Positions 34,901 through 49,900 of a stretch of 64,000 nt of DNA are shown in pieces (the first letter of the stretch is position 1; every line of letters begins with the position of its first letter). Source of the DNA: Tetranychus cinnabarinus. Lineage: Eukaryota > Arthropoda > Arachnida > Trombidiformes > Tetranychidae. The notes under the pieces are model-generated. The model had not been told where the DNA came from. It searched no databases and was given only the letters and a program-made list of their open reading frames with translations. The DNA lies in NCBI GenBank assembly GCA_022266195.1, contig WHVY01000001.1, positions 15,314,001-15,378,000 on the forward strand, written 5' to 3'. Both the position numbers and the translations under genes were made by a program.

Positions 34901-37900
34901 ATAAAATGTATAAGAAGGAGAGACTCGAAAAAAAAGGTTGATTCAATTTTCACACTGCAAGGTTGAGCTTTCATTCTTGGACACAAAGAAAGTGACGCTA
35001 GATTCAAGAAGAAAAGTATCCAGAATCGCTTAGTTGAACCATCATGAGACTATTCAACTGGGAGTGAAAAATAGTGATAACCTTTTTTGTATCCTTGGTT
35101 CATCAAAATGTTTCATCTTTCATTTTGCTTCACCTTAAATGCTTCAACAACCAACAATATGACAACTTGATTGAAATCACATTATTGAACCTTTTTTGCT
35201 TCAACATTCAAACTTGCTCGACTTTTGCTCGACAAAATATTTGGCAAACTTTCAAATATCATATTATAAATACAAATGTAATAAAAATAAAGATCAATAT
35301 CAAGATGAAATCATTTTTTTGCACAAAAAAATGAACAGCAAAAATGAGCAAAGAAAGCTCGAAATTTCAATTTCACTTTTTTCTCAACCTTTTGTTTGAT
35401 GAGTTTTGTCGCACTTTTAAATGAAAATTGAACTCGACAGTAATGATGACTTGATAACAAAGTGTAATTTAATAGAGTTGAGGGAAAAGGCAAAAAATTC
35501 ATTTTCCCTGTTCATTCCAGGTTTTGTTACCTGAGTAAATGAAAAAATATTTGACACTTTTTGTTGATCCATTTTAAACTAGCATTTCATGAAACTTGTT
35601 TACCCTTGAAATTCATACTTTTTCAAGTCTTTTTTTTCCTGAAAGTGATAATGGATTCATGATTACATGATTTGACTGGAAAAGATTGAGTTTAAATTGA
35701 TGATGAATTCAAGTCTTTTGTTTCATTTTTTTGTTGTTGTTCGTCTCTTCACTCGGCAATTCGATCAGTTAAATCCTTGCTTTTTCAACATTAAAACTGA
35801 GTAAATCTCATGAGAACAGTTTATATTTATACCCATTGAATTGGAGATTCTTATGGATGGAAAGATGAAAATGATGGAAATGATGAGGATGAGGGAAATG
35901 GTGTAATAATAAACGTAGCACTTGTGAATATAACCTGGCATGAAACCCTTGAGAGATAATTATTTCAAATTTTTTGCTCTCTTCAGAGATTCTTATTGTC
36001 TTTTTTGTTGTTCAAAAGTATCCAATTGTGAAGGTAAATTATTTTGTTCACCTTTCTTTTGTTCAACATTTTTCTTGTCAACAATTTTCAACTCGACAAA
36101 AATCAATTTCATCCACTGAAATGCTCGACAATTATAATGAAATCACTTTCATCCATCATTAAAACAATCATTTTTTGTTCAATTTTGTTGAAGCCGTTAA
36201 ACTGTTTTATCAAGTCTTATTTGAAATGTATTAAATTGTTAATTTAATGGCAATTGAATAGATATTTTTGGTGAAAATTTTTGAAATTATTTTGTCAAAT
36301 GAAAAGTTGAGCCAAATAGCATGCATTTGAAAGCTCGAGTACAAGGTGAAGCGAGTTATTCCATATAAAAGTCAGGTTATTGTTAAATTTAATTTGGGTG
36401 TAAATGTGACAGGTGATAGATGGCAGAAGTGAATGAGTTTAAACTTTAAACAGTCAACATGATTTAATTGCATTTTTCAAATTTTTACTGATAATTGTTC
36501 AATAGCTTCATTATTCTCAACATTTGTCGAAGATGATTTAGAATCAAAGTACCGGGCTATTAAGTTAACTTTTAGGCGCGTTTAAAGGTATAACCCCTGA
36601 ACGGTTACTGGTACAGACCTCAGATTTGAACGATGAGCTTTCGAAGATTGGACTACAAGTTCGCAAGGTCATTCAAGGTCACTCTATCATTTGACCTGTA
36701 AATGACATTTGAAGGTAATTTGTTGAGAGAGCATAATTTTTCAGATCGTTTAGTATTAGTCACAAGTTCATAACTCTTAATCCGGAAAGTTGAAGGTTAA
36801 CCGGCCTTTTCTCACAACCAAGTGATTAACTGAACGGTATGGAAACACTCATATCCTTAAGCTAGCATGAGTCTTCAACACCCGACAAACAATGACCAAT
36901 CGACCAAAATTTCCTACTCTCAGAAAATGACCTCAAAATGGGAATTAGAGGTCAAAAAATGGATTGACTATGAATGACCTTGAGCATTTTAGTTTATAGT
37001 TCTACAGTCTTCAGAAGCTTATAGTTAAAATCTGAGGTCTTTGACATCAACCGAGTTATGTCTGTTAAGGTCGTAAAATCCAAAAAACGAACCAAATCTT
37101 CCGCGATATAAGAATTTTAAAATAGAAAACCAGTGTAAAAGCTGAATACGCCAAAGAAAATTGCAGAAACAAAAAGATAATCTTAAAGAAAAGATAATTT
37201 CAACTAATGCAGCTCAGATCTCGTACCAGTAGCAAGTATGAACAAAATAAGATTGAAAGCTGCAGAAACAAAACAATGCAAGTCACGCTCAAAAATTTTA
37301 AATAAAGAACTAGGATCAGATATCATAAAGATAGCAATGGGCATCACCCTTTTTTTAGTCATTTGTTTGTATCAGCTTGAGATTGCTGTCATATTGCCTT
37401 AGTGATCACGATTTTCTAATCAATTTTAATTGTGAAAACGGAATCTTCTCAGTTGCTGAATGTATTTGGATCGATGAGCCGGAAATTGTACTCCAAGAGC
37501 GACGAATGCTTCTTTGACGATGATTGCTACGCTAAAATACCATTCGATTCGGATAATTGGAGATGTCTTCCTGATCTACCTTGCGATGCTCTTAAATCAT
37601 AGCTTGGCTAAATAGAAACAGAATGGATACTATTTAGTATGATTTGAAAGAACAAACATTTTTAACGAACGCTGAAGTGATCGGTAAATGGAAAAATGTA
37701 AATGAATGCTATTATAATGGTTTGAAATAAAAAATGGAATTTTTCGATTTCTCTTGTTGCCTCACTTTTTGATGATGATTAGTGTTAAAGCATTAAATTT
37801 TTCATAGTAAGCAAATTTTTCATGTTAACCTTTTAAGGTCATCATAAGAGAACAAAATTTTGCATATCGGTTAATGTCATCATGTTCATATCTCTTATCA

Positions 37901-40900
37901 TTAGAAAATTAAACGGATTCTTTTCAAAACAATTGCGTAACTGAGTGGTATAGAAATAATCATATCCTTTGGCCATCATGAGTTATTCGGTTAGCTTTCT
38001 AATGGATATAGTTATGAACATGTGACTAACATTGACCGACCTGAAAAATTACGTACTTCCAACAAATTAACATCAAATGTGCTTTAGAGGTCAAATAATG
38101 AAGTGACCTTGAATTACCTTGAGCATGAGAACTTATAGTTCTTCAATCTTTGGAAGCTCAGGGTTCTGGTCTTAGGTCTACAGCATGGACCGTTCGTAAG
38201 TCCGTGAGTTGTGCCTACATAAGGGCGTAAAAGGGAGAAAATGCTCGGTAATAAAAGGCTTCAATCGATAATTAATGATTAAAAGCTCAAACTGTTTATT
38301 AAATGAGTCTTTCTGCAAAGGTGCCATTTACCACGTGTTGTTAAATAAAATTCATTTCTGAAGGGAATACCCTCACCTGTTTTGATTAATTATGATGACA
38401 ATGAAATGTGTCATGAAAGGAAAAGTTTAATAATAAAAATAAACTATTAATTTGTCACTATTATTATTTTAAACTAAACTAAATATTAATCCACTAAAGG
38501 AAAGAAAGGTGAATGACAAGTTGAGGAAAGGAATCAAACATCTTTATAATAAACACATTTATTTGTAGTCCTGCAATTGTTTGCAATCAAATTGAAATTG
38601 TTTTTTCATTATTGTACCAAAAATAAATAGCAAATACGCAAAGCGCATTGAATGAGCTGTGTTGAGTGATAAAGCAAATATAATTTACCATTTGTCCATT
38701 AAATGTTTAACATTACTTTTCCTCTTTATCTTCCTCATTTCATCCTCCCATTTCATCCTCATCAATTCATACTCTTTCAATTTTATTAGGAAAAGATTAA
38801 CAGGCGAAAATCGCAAAATGAAAATGAAAGGTTTCATCTTCAATTGAATCAAAATGTAAATGTTGAATATCATGATTGAAACTCAATAGTGAACAGTCAA
38901 CATTAATGAATAGTTTCTCCAGACAAGATGAAAGTGGTTAGAAAAGTGAGAAAAGATTGAAGCAAAATGAATTGGATAAATAGTAACCTTAGATTGACCG
39001 TAAATGCTTGCAATTATTGGTCAACAATGTCCAACAGCGATTTTCACTTTTCACTTTTCCTTTTGTTCTTTGTCCATCATGGTCATCATTTCTTGCCCTC
39101 ACAAGTTGACTTGCCAATTACATTTACATTTACTTTTCTTGCCATTTCCAGTCTTCGGTTATTGTCTTGGTATCATCAGTAGGATATCAATCTTGTAACC
39201 AAGATGAACATGCTGATGGTAATGATGGAAATGAGCAAAACTCTGTTCAACATTATTCCTCTTTGACCCCATGCTGACCTATTATACTATTTATTATTGC
39301 TTCAATTTCTCAATCTATTTATTTCTACTCCTTTCCTTTACATGGCCGTGCCTAATTGAACAATTGTTGGCCATTTTGCGAATCATAATGCACATTATTA
39401 TGAACAATTGTCAGCTCTTGTCATTTTCAAACTTGATCAAAGTTTAATGTAAATAAGATTACAGTCAAACATTGTCTTGATATTCAATTGAGTCCCTGAC
39501 AATAATAAGTCACAATTTACAATGGTTTCATCAAAAGTATTGCAATAAAAAGGTTTTCATCAAAAAATCAAATATTAACCCATTCTTGACATTCGCTTGA
39601 TTCGAAATGTCTTCTCGGATTGAAAAGCCTTTGATCAAAGTTGACCGATTTTCCAATGCTTTTGATCGGATATTATCATTATGAAATTGATGCCCTTTGT
39701 GATGGTTTCTTAGTGATTTGGTTTGATCTTAATATGCATTTCAAGTCTCATTGTCTCAATTGATTCAAAGTTGAGGTTTAAGACTCAGATTAGAGTATAA
39801 ATCTCAGGTTATTATCATTATAACTGTGGAATGACAACTGATTGAAAATGTTAAATGGCTAAAGCTGATTTGATTTCAATACATTTCTTAAAGACTTTTG
39901 TTTAACTTTTTTATACCATTTCCCAATGAAGCAATTAAAGGTTGAAATGAAGTTGAATGAAAAGGTTTCGTCGTTCATTAGTCGATTGATCTTACGAAGT
40001 GATTTGAAATTTGCGATTCATTTATTAAATTACTATTCAACTCTTCGTCTCTAAACGCAAACTATTAATACAATTAGTTTAATCAAGCTGAAATGTTTAT
40101 CTATTTTTGGTAAATGGTTTGAAAAGTAAAGTGAAAGAAAATCGCTTTTTGTTTTTGGTTCTTGAATTGCCTTTCAACCAAAATATGTTGGCTACAGTCT
40201 TGAGAGTTTGAAAAAGTGGCGATAAAAAGAGCAGGCAAAGTGAAAGGTTAAAGTTATTTCGAAGGTAAAAAAAGATGACTTTCTGGAGTATTTGGCGTAA
40301 TTTGAAAGAGCAATTTGCTACCTTTTACTATTCAATGATGATTCAATTCTTAGCCTTTTTTTGATGGAAGAAGAAGCAACAACAAAAGTTTCATTGCCAT
40401 TCCCAAATAATGCACTTGTTTACCATTTTCAAATGAAAACTCAGCACCAATAGCATCACTTGACCAAAGTATTGGTAATAGAAAGAAGAAGAAAGAAGAA
40501 GAAAGAAAGTCATCACAATTTCTTAACCATTAGGTCAAGTTAATTTGATAAAATGTTACCTCCAATGCAATCAACTTCAAATCCCCTGATTATTTGGCCT
40601 TTCATTTCAATGTATCCAGATGTAACTCAGAGTTACCTTAACTGTTTAAGCTGAAACAAGATAAGTTGAGTTGGATGATGATGAGAATAAGCTTGGACAA
40701 GATGGTAAAATGCAATTCCATCGATTCACTTGATTCTCATCATCATTCTGTATATATTTATTGTTTCTGTTTTCACTTCACTCTTGCAATCACAAGAATT
40801 GTCATCAACTTGGAATTAAATAGAAAAAGCTAATTGTAAAGCAAATTTCGTTTTCTTCTTCTTCTTTTTTTCGCAGGGGAGTTCAATGACAGGTATGGTG

Positions 40901-43900
40901 ACATGAATAAAATGATGAGGATAAAGATGATGATTATGATGAAATGATAATGAGAAACATTGTTACAAGTGAATTGAACAGTAACAACAAGCTAAGAAGA
41001 CCTTTTAGCCTTCCAAAGCACTGACTTGAATGTCAATGAATTTTCATCTTCACGTAAAAACTGTAGATTCACATGAAAACGATCTTTACTTTTTGTCTCT
41101 TGTAAATGTACTTACAAATCAAGTTGAGTAAACTTTAATCAAAGATCTGATGTGGCCAACTTCAATCGACATTTATATCAATTGAAACTATTCAAATGTT
41201 TGGGTAAATGCGATATTCTGATAATGAACACTATATCGTGCTGTAAATTGAATGATATTAAATATGATTATCTTTGTGATCATTGCAAGTTTTCATTAGC
41301 AAAAAAGATTCACGAAAAGATGCAAGTTATTAAAGCTGGAAATTGCCTTGAATCACGAGAAGATTAAACCCTTTTCTGTTCATCATTAACCGATTTAATG
41401 AAATGTTAACTGCCGTTTTCTGATTCCATTGCCTTATCAACAAATGACAAATGTTAATCTTTCAATAATGATACAAAGCTAACAACGGATGGAACTCAAC
41501 TTTCAGGAGTTAAGTTGGCAAGTTGGTTACCTTTGTTTAAAGGTTATTCATTTGTTGTCAAAACTGAGATCAACATTAGAGTTTCATTTATTGTCATCAT
41601 AGTACAAAATGTACTCTATTAAAGGTCTGTGAGTTTGATTTGAACCTTCATGTAAACCATTCATTTTGCAAATCTTAGACTCTAAATGTCTATAAGAAGC
41701 AAATCACTTTAATCATAAAACTAACATTTTGAGTCAGTTAGCAATTTCACTCCTGTGTAATGCTAATAATCTATGCTAAACTTTTTGTACAAAATGTTCT
41801 CGAGAAGTTTGCCTTCATTTTGATGGTTAAATACTGTCTATAAGTCCAGTGAAACTGTCTCGAAAATTAGTCCAAAACATTTGGCCATATCTTGGGAGCC
41901 TTTCCATATGAAATTATTGTTTTCAAATAGACGATGAAAAAGTTTCTATCAAAACTATCTTTTGTTTGTAATTAACTAAAACTTTGGTTAAACTTTGATC
42001 AATTATGAGTTTGAATTTGAGCTTGAAATGGCATTAATTTCAAATGCTTTCACCATTTAAAGGGTAGCTTGGTTTTTGAAGAGGAAAAAGTGGGAAATCC
42101 AATTTAGCTAAGTGAACTTTACAGGATTAAGATTGAATGGTCATTGAGATTGAAATATGAATCAAAATCAATGTCAACAGTTGCAACTATGATGATAACC
42201 TTATGCTGACCATCTAATTTATATCCTCCACTCTCATCTTCATCCCAATTCTCACCATTATCATCCTTCAAGTCTTTTTTTTACTTTATTATCATCGCGT
42301 AAACATGATAAAATAACCTGAAAACCCATTGTACATCAAACCTCAATCATCACCATGATAAACAACAATAAAGATAATATTAATATTTGTCTTCGTTTTT
42401 CCTCTTCATCTTTCATCTTCATCTTGGTTCACACTCGAGAGTCAATCAATAACACTTTGCACTTTTACCCTGCTATTTAACCAACAGATAATCTTGATTC
42501 AACATGAAAAGAATGAGAAAATTTTTGTCTCACTTTAGCCTCAGTATATAGCTGTTTACCTCTGCAATATTATATTATTATTACCATTATCATTGTCATT
42601 ATTATTCAGTTTACTGATGTTATTTTATTGAAAAAAAAGACGAGACCAAAGTCAGGGAAGAAGGAAAAGACTGAAAGTGACTTTGTAATAAACTTTACTC
42701 GCAAGTTTGCCTGGAAAGAGCAGGGAAGCGAAATTGATGTGAAGATGAAAAGGATGATAAGAGAATGAGGCAAAAATGAAAATGCAAAGGGCGATATTGG
42801 ATAGATGAAGATGAACCAAGGGAATCATCATTATAAATATAAAGTCTCAACATTTTTGTCGATAAAATGAGAGAAGAAGAAGAAGAAGAAAAAAAAATAT
42901 TCTTTTTTCCCTTCTTGTTCCCTGTTTCACCAGTTTTCTTGTGATGATAAAAGTATAAATAAAGAGGTCGACTCTTGAGAATGATAAAGATGGTGAGACA
43001 AAAGGTAAAAACTTGATGAAAGTGATGATAATGATGATGATAATTGTGAATGTTCAATCCATTAACCAAGAACAACGGTAAACGATTGAGAAAGTTGTTC
43101 ACTAATGAATCAAACTGAAGGAATGTTGAGATTTCTTTCATTCCGATATTCAAATGAAGGGGCAAAAATGATGGTGAAACTGGTGAGGTAATGAGGGTAA
43201 AGAGTTTAAATCATTTCAAAAGCAAACTCGGAGTGAATATGAAGTGGGAGTAAATATTGGGAGTGAAAACTCAAAGTCAAATAATGAAAGTTAAATGAGT
43301 TGGAAACATTGTAACACTTTTTCAAGTAAATATTTACTCCAATCTAACCATTCAAATTTTAAATTGTACAAAAGAAACAATCATTTGAATGTTTCACTTT
43401 TCAGGGAATTTTGGCTTCCATACTCTTGATACAATCAAAGCTGTTGTCCAAGTAAATGTTGATGAACCAAAGTAGTTATAATGTTGAGCAAATTTGTTTT
43501 TTCTCGATAACTTGATTGGTAAGAAGCTCTTCTCATGAGATTTCAGGGTTTTCTGTTGAATGATGAGTTTAAAGCTGGGACTGATAATGATATTGATAAT
43601 GATATTAATAATGTTGATTATAATAATTGTAAACACTTTGCATTTTCGCTGCAAAGTAACTATGATTGATTAGGATGGAAATTTGTGTCTTTCATCTTTA
43701 AACCATGGAAACATTGAAATCTCTTGACAATCTCAACTGCAATCTCAAGTAAACAAAAACGGGTTCAGAAGAAGAAGAAGAAGATGAAACAAAGAGAAAG
43801 GCAAAGGAAACATTTTCATCATTATTTTTCCTCTCTTTTACCTGATAATGTTTTTCATCACTTTGGGAATTTTGTCGATACACAGTTTTGTAAAGTACAG

Positions 43901-46900
43901 ATTCATTGGCAATTTTCATCTGACACTGACAGCAACAAATAAAAATGAATGTACTTTTTGCTTTCACTTGTTTAATGTTTCAGCTTTTTTGCTTTACCTT
44001 TAAATGTTTCTCTTCTGATCTAAAGCCAGAACAATATCATATTTTCATTCCGAGTTTACTTAAATTCATATTTATCTGCATTTATACAACATGCTTTTAA
44101 CGTTCATGTTTCATGTTGCGCCTTTTTTGTTTCCTCCTAATGTCTTGATATACAGAGGAAGTTGTCAACATTAATTTCAATTGAGATGCACATTTTTAAC
44201 CCACTTTAATAGTATAATCATTTTACATTTCATCTTTGAACCCATTATTTTCAATAAGAAAACAATTTTTCTTTTAAACAACAACAAAAAAAACAAAAGG
44301 AAAACATTCAGGTTAGCCTTTTATACTTGAATACCTTGGAGTGTAACCAGATGATGAATGGCACCATGAAATGAACACTGACAAGTATCCAATATGTCAT
44401 GAATGCAAATTGAAATATTGGATAATGGTTTATGGATAGAACAGTAAATCTTGAATAATTTGAACAGAATTTCATGTCAATGGAAGAAATGAAATAAAAA
44501 TCAATTTTACAATCAACTCTAATTGCTAAAAGTGTTTGAGCAACATTTAAAGTCCAGTGACTTGACAAGTTTGTCTTGAAAATGAAATGAAACTTGTTAT
44601 GAGCTTTTAATTACTCAAATGAAATGTTGGACTTGATTTGATTTGCATTTTGAAGGTTTGAATTAATTTCAAGTTTCCTTTTAATGAACTGTTTGACCAT
44701 TAATGAATCTTTTGTGTTTACAATTTGTTGAGTTTTAAAGTTGACAAAAAGTTTTCAGCTTTGAATTGGCAAATAAGTTGAAAGGTTAAAAAGTGAAACC
44801 ATAAATAGAAACAAATGAATCAGAAAGTATTTGGTCATTGGAAAGGAACCATTATTTGTTCAACTTTGATCACAAACACTAAACACACATCAGGAAACCT
44901 TTATTTTCATCATTACTTTGTTGTTGATTTATCATTGAAACATTGAATGACTTTTATCTGTAATCATTCAAGTTTTCCAGGTTAAATTGAGTGAAGCAAA
45001 AGCGAACCATCAACATGCAATTCATTCAACACACAGTTAAACACCAAATAAAAGTTAAACTTGATCAACGATTAGCACAGAAAATCAAAAGAATCAAAAT
45101 GATTAGAAATTATATTAAAAATGAAATTCACAAATGTTGACCAAATTGACCAGCAAAAGCTGAAGTAAATGTAAAAGAATGGAAATTCAAATTTTGTCAA
45201 AAATGTCAACAACTCAAGAAGACTAAATTGGAGTCATAATTAGAGACTAAATTATCCAATTCACTAATTAAAGTAAATTTTTGTCATTTTCTTGTCAACT
45301 CTAATCAACACTAATTACAGTATTAAAAGTAAGTGTCAAAGAAAGTTGAGTGAAGGAAGAAAAAAGTTGGAAAAGAAATAAAAATTGATGAATAAAATTA
45401 TCAACATGATATGAACAAAGAGAAGAGGGGAAAAAAGACTTGAAATTGAACTAATCAAGTTGAACATTAAACTGTTTCGAGTCTCGAAAGGGAATCATTT
45501 TCATCAAATTAACAATTTTTCATTTCGCTTCTTTCATCAAACATGCCTTTCATCCTGATCATGAACCTCATCAACTCGATTGTTAACAATGGTTAATTAA
45601 AGACATTTGTAGTTCAATTGTTATTCAAGTCAAGTCTATCGCAATGACAAATCAGTAAAAGAGTTTCAATTTAAACTTCTTTAATTTCCAGTTGAACCTT
45701 TGGACAATGTCCATTTGTTTTCATGTTTCAAAGTCTCTCAACTTTAAAACCATTCAAGTTGAACTTTTGTTTGTCTTTTGTTGGAAATGAACTTTTTTTT
45801 GTGTTCAACTTTACTTCTGCAAATGGAAAAGGTCTGAACAAAGGGAAAGTTATCAGAATGATAATTCAATTCAATATCTTTCACTTTTTTTCTTCTTTCC
45901 TTTGCTTTTTCTTTGCCCTTCCTTTTTACCCTTTTGTTATTCAAATAATGTTGATGATACACATTTACATATGGAAATGGATTCATCTTTCAAGTACCCT
46001 GCAGTTCAAGTATCACCTTTCACTTTTCATGGGAAAACTAAAAGATTGAAAGGGCAACCAGATAAGTCATGATATTATGTATTACTGATGAATATAAATA
46101 TCAGAGAAGAGTGAAGAGAAAAAGGAAAATTTCAATATTTTCTCATTTTTAACATAAATATTATGTTAATATGAATGAACCTTTAAACAAATGAATATTG
46201 ATATTGATGAGAAATTGATCAAATTTGTTGCCATAATGAACCGGTTGATGTTGGGTTAAAAGGTTTTACTTGGCACTTGTAACCCGAAATTATTGAATTA
46301 CCTTTTATTGGAAGGAAATTGTTTGTCAAAAAAGGTTTCCTTGTGAATCGGGTTGCAAGTGCAATACAAATAAATAGCCATTTAATCATCAGATAATTGT
46401 TTCAACAAAAAAGGTGATTTGGTGAAACAAAAGGGTAAAAGAGGAGCAAAAGTCAGGAAACGGAAAACAATTCAACATCCATTTTTGTGGTTAAACTAGC
46501 TAATTTGAAGCTTTCAGGTGAAACAAAAAGTAGCCAATTAGAGTTCAATTTTCACTGTTCATTGTTTCATTTAATTTCATGAAACTAGAGATTTTAGTCT
46601 TTTCTGTTTTCCAATTTCAATAGCTTCTAATTGTGTTTACCTGAATACAATTGTGACTTTGCTATTGAGGAATAATTTGTTTTGATGAATGATAATTCAG
46701 GTCTTGGATGAATCTTGGGCTTAGAAGAGGAAAAAGGTTGAGATTAATTGAGGCGAAAACGTCTTTACCAGATTGTCAAAGTTAATCCTTAACTTGATTC
46801 CAAGATTTTCAGTGTTTCTGGTAAATACTGTATTGGGTTAAGACTAATTACATAGGCCATTGAACAGACAAAATGTTTCATTGTCTTTTCCCATCAACAG

Positions 46901-49900
46901 CTTTTTTTTAACTTGCCTTTGTTTCGCCCTTTAATCAACCAATCTGTACAACATGAGGTTGATTAATTATCATTGAAATGAGGAAACAATCAACAACAGA
47001 AGCTTAACGATGATGATGATAATCAGGGCTAAAGCAGGCTAAAGCTGGTGAAGAAGGGAAAAAGTAACATAATTGTTGATACAATCTTATTAAACAGTGA
47101 CAAATTATTTAAATGAGAAACAGGCAAAAATATTATTTTTCATTAATCTTTACTCATCTAGTTATTCATGATAATTCAAATGTAACTCAGTTAAAAGTTA
47201 AAAATAATCATTAACATGATTAACTGACAAACAATGTTTATAAAAGGGAAAAGTGAGAAACTCAAAGCTCAATGTTAACTTCAAGTTTCTGACCTTTTTC
47301 AATGTCCATTAAAATTGCCTTTCATTTCAATGTCCAATGCTTTTTTAAATTTTTGGATTCTCCCATTTTTGGCAGCAAAAATGTCAAACTATTAATGTTG
47401 ATTTATTTGAACATGATCAAGTGTGAGAATGAATCATTCTGATGGCATCAGAAATTATTTATTGATATTGTTAATGGCTTATTACGAGTCTTCAATATTC
47501 AACGATCGTTAAATTGACACTTATCTTGACATTTTAATTTCAAGGTTTCAACTCGTTTTGATCAATTTTCAGGCTTGCGACAGTTTAGTCTTAAAATTTT
47601 CTGGTTGCCATCTGCAATTCATTCATTCAATCAGCAGATATTAAGTTATTTTAAAAGGTGAATATAGTTTCTATGCACATTTTGATACTCCCATCCCTAA
47701 CCCGAATTTTCATGGAAAATGAGAAAATTTTCGATAAAAATCATTAATAACCAATTATCGATTTATCATTTCTGAGGTTCCTTTGAAATGCTGTCACTGT
47801 CAATATTTAATTTTAAATTCAATTCTTTTTTTGGCTTTTACTTGCTTTTTGTGAAAATCCCTCGTCCATAGAGGAATTGAGTTTTCTTAAAATAAAACTA
47901 AATTGATTAAACTATCTCATTATGCGCACAATATAATAAATGTTTGCGACCCGACTTGAGTGGGTACAGAAAGTGAAAAGTCGCCAGTGAAGTGACATTT
48001 TAAACTCCAAGTACTCTCTTCTGGTTAACTTGAAAAACCATTTGACTAAACCTTTACCAAAATGTACGGCTTTTTAACTAAATTCAAAGCAGCATTTCAT
48101 GAATTAATATGTAAAATTTTACTCTTTGCCGGCCACTCTAAAGGTGAACCTTTCACGGAAGCTGGGAAATCATTGAGACGATTTGAAAGTCTAACAATTT
48201 CTTCGAGAGCATCGAATTATGGCTTTAAATATTGCAATCAAAAGAACCGAACTCATGTCAACTCTAAAATGGACAAAGTACATTTACTTATTCGACTTTC
48301 CGTTTTCTCTTCTATTGTTCGAGTTTTCACGTTTATCTTTTTTCCCAATGGAAACATTTCTCTTTACCTGGCCAATATACGTTACAAAAGCGACAAATCT
48401 GATGCAGCCATATTCACGGTTGTCTTGTTTGCCAGCATTTCGTGTCTCCTTATACGAGAATATTTTTTAATCATTGAAAGGCGAAATGTTTTTCGATACA
48501 ATTTCACCATTTATCATTGTTTAATCAACAATCGTTTGAAACAATGTAAATTGAAACTCTTTCCAACTTTAGTTGAACCCTTTTACAAAACTATAACTTC
48601 AATATCCATCTTGGCATATCAGTTGACTCTATCGGCTACCATTTCTTGTTTTACCTGCAATCTTTTAATTTACTTTTTCAATGATAACTTTTATTCCGAC
48701 AATGTTTACCGAATTTTCTGCCTTCTCTGGATTCCAGCCGCTTCGATAACCTTTGCCAGTCTAGCCAACTCGGTCAACTCTGTAGCTGGCTATTTAGCTC
48801 TGCATATAACCTTTGATCTTTATCGGGTTCAATCGATGAAACTTTTGATTAAGTATTTGAGAAATGATCACACTAAAAACACTCGAGTTCAATCAAAAAT
48901 TATGTCTTTGATCATCTCTTGTCTTAATGAATACGATTATCAATCTAAAAGAGTCCGGAAGCTGGCCTTCATCGGAATGTTCATGTTCTTTATGATGACA
49001 AATTTACTTCTTTTCATTTCAGGGATTGTCAAATCCTACTCACAAGCTTTTCAGATTTTTTTGATTTTCCTAGGTTCCTCTTCAATTATCGTCGTCGTTT
49101 GTCTTTGTTATGCTACTGCTACATTTTTAAGTCAAGTAAGAGACACTTTTCCACTCAATACAAAATCAAGATTGATTTAAAACTTTAATTGAAGTATTTG
49201 TTCTTTTAAACAAATTCAATGATAATGTTTCATGCTTTTCCCGACTATTAGTTGAATAATCTGTACCATCAACTCCACTTGAGCTGTCGCTACAACAAGT
49301 TTAACTTGTCTGTATCTTTAAAGGTAAGACATCAACTAATAGCTTTAATATCAAGATTTAATGATTTTGAGGAGAAAACAGTGAATTTTATCAGGAAATA
49401 TTTTTCATTATAAACTTAATGTTATGAAGATACTGATCAATTAGTTCAATATGTTTCATCTCGAGGCTCTTGAAATTTTAGACCGAGTTTTAAGTCCACA
49501 CAATGGGACAACTATTGATGGAGGTTTGCAAGTAACAAAAACTTTTGTCGCTTTTGTAAGTATTAATAATAAAATGTTTAACCTTTTCAATATCTTATTT
49601 GATTCCAATTTTAAATGTTGATTATTTCTGTAAATTTTCAGTTCTGCTTGGAATTCGCTTCCGTATTTATGCTTCTTGTTTGCAATTTGAAACAAAAACT
49701 ATTCTAACCCAAAGCAACATGTAACTTAATTCAATAATTACCATTGATTAACCAATAAAAAATATTGAAAATACGTGAATTTTCGTTGCCGTCCACTGAT
49801 TTTCAGAAAAGCATACTATGCTCGTCATAAGCTTTCGATAAATGATTTATAACATTTAATCTTAGGCAAATATGGCTATTGACCTTTGTCACTTTTACCG

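Noticed and set aside
42695..43165. 156-codon minus-strand open frame
   Set aside because: Dominated by His, Ser and Lys runs from CAT/GAA microsatellites; no gene features.
45723..46049. 108-codon plus-strand hydrophobic open frame
   Set aside because: Phe-rich T-run sequence with no topology or homology, lying in an AT-rich intron.
49136..49180. In-frame extension of the first chemoreceptor exon to 49180
   Set aside because: AGTCAA/GTAAGA is a consensus donor present in both paralogs, and the downstream exons are conserved in phase, so the extension is intron.
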